Assembly (NCBI GenBank): GCA_021414185.1
Contig: JAIOOZ010000206.1
Span: 1-12,853 of the forward strand
Direction of reading: 5' to 3'
DNA length: 12,853 nucleotides
Source of the DNA: Betaproteobacteria bacterium
GTDB lineage: Bacteria; Pseudomonadota; Gammaproteobacteria; Burkholderiales; SG8-41
In this document: piece after piece, positions 12,658 to 12,853 of the stretch
How the letters are laid out: each line of letters starts with the position of its first letter
Numbering within the stretch: position 1 is the stretch's first letter
Notes under the pieces: model-generated
Seen by the model: the letters and a program-made list of their open reading frames with translations, nothing else
Told to the model about the DNA's origin: nothing
Databases searched by the model: none
Translations under genes and position numbers: made by a program

Positions 12658-12853
12658 AACGCTCCAATGCACCCATCTTCTGGTCGCTGTTCGGAGCGGG
12701 CGGCGTGCTCTCCGCGCTCCTGGGCCCGGTGCTCGTGTTCATCACCGGCATCGCCGCTCCCACCGGCGCCGGCCTGCCCCCCGCTTCACTGGCGTACTCG
12801 CGCGTACTCGGCTTCGCCCAGTCCCTTGGAGGCAAAGCCATATTGTTTGCGAT
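12654..12853 (+). CDS. frdD: Fumarate reductase membrane anchor FrdD, C-terminal part cut by window
   Basis: Sixty-six codons are visible from the ATG at 12654, which overlaps the frdC stop (ATGA). The sequence KRSNAPIFWSLFGAGGVLSA matches E. coli FrdD (KRSDEPVFWGLFGAGG), and the later SRVLGFAQSLGGK matches ERVLAFAQSFIGR. Trp10 in IFWSLF corresponds to the FrdD Trp lining the proximal quinone site. One full membrane helix and the start of a second are visible. FrdD pairs with FrdC to hold FrdAB on the inner membrane and form the quinol site. The remaining roughly 50-55 residues lie beyond the right edge, so residues of the distal quinone site cannot be checked. Confidence 0.94.
   Translation, partial: MKRSNAPIFWSLFGAGGVLSALLGPVLVFITGIAAPTGAGLPPASLAYSRVLGFAQSLGGKAILFA

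Overview
The window looks like a chromosomal segment from a GC-rich betaproteobacterium, probably of the Burkholderiales, Rhodocyclales or Nitrosomonadales type. I base this on the RegA/ActR-type regulator, FNR-type boxes, E. coli-like four-subunit fumarate reductase, HemY-type protoporphyrinogen oxidase and MtrAB-type cytochrome-porin pair occurring together. Lineage is an inference and no genus can be named. I see no rRNA, tRNA, insertion sequence, prophage or CRISPR array. Almost every gene belongs to anaerobic or low-potential respiration.

Left part, minus strand (1-4669). A decaheme c-type cytochrome of the MtrA/DmsE family (3686-4669) is followed by an MtrB/PioB-type outer-membrane beta-barrel (1505-3676), a small monoheme class I cytochrome c (1065-1343) and a strong hairpin terminator (1021-1046). 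Beyond that is a separate cytochrome gene with an ethylbenzene-dehydrogenase-type heme domain, cut by the window edge (1-757), with its own FNR-like box. Together these look like a periplasm-to-outer-membrane electron conduit with soluble carriers. No MtrC/OmcA-like surface cytochrome is present in the window.

Centre, plus strand (4864-7287). Divergent from the conduit is an orphan RegA/PrrA/ActR-like response regulator. Its phosphoacceptor Asp is replaced by Glu and its acidic pocket is partly lost. After an intergenic region holding a 36-bp tandem repeat, in which each copy carries TATAAT, comes a seven-heme cytochrome c domain fused to a membrane cytochrome b domain. Its architecture resembles the Geobacter inner-membrane quinol dehydrogenase CbcL.

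Right part. An oxygen-dependent HemY-type protoporphyrinogen oxidase (7327-8736, minus) is divergent from rquA, the methyltransferase that converts ubiquinone to rhodoquinone (8957-9733). rquA overlaps the fumarate reductase operon frdABCD, with frdD cut by the right edge. All junctions in rquA-frdABCD overlap, so it reads as one translationally coupled transcript.

How it fits together. FNR-type boxes lie upstream of the truncated cytochrome, between the conduit and the regulator (two perfect boxes), and between hemY and rquA (one perfect box). The simplest reading is an oxygen-controlled island: RquA makes a low-potential quinone, FrdABCD uses rhodoquinol to reduce fumarate, and the CbcL-like protein links the same quinone pool to periplasmic cytochromes and MtrAB. 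Electrons could flow outward to extracellular acceptors, or inward from an extracellular donor to fumarate. The direction cannot be read from sequence.
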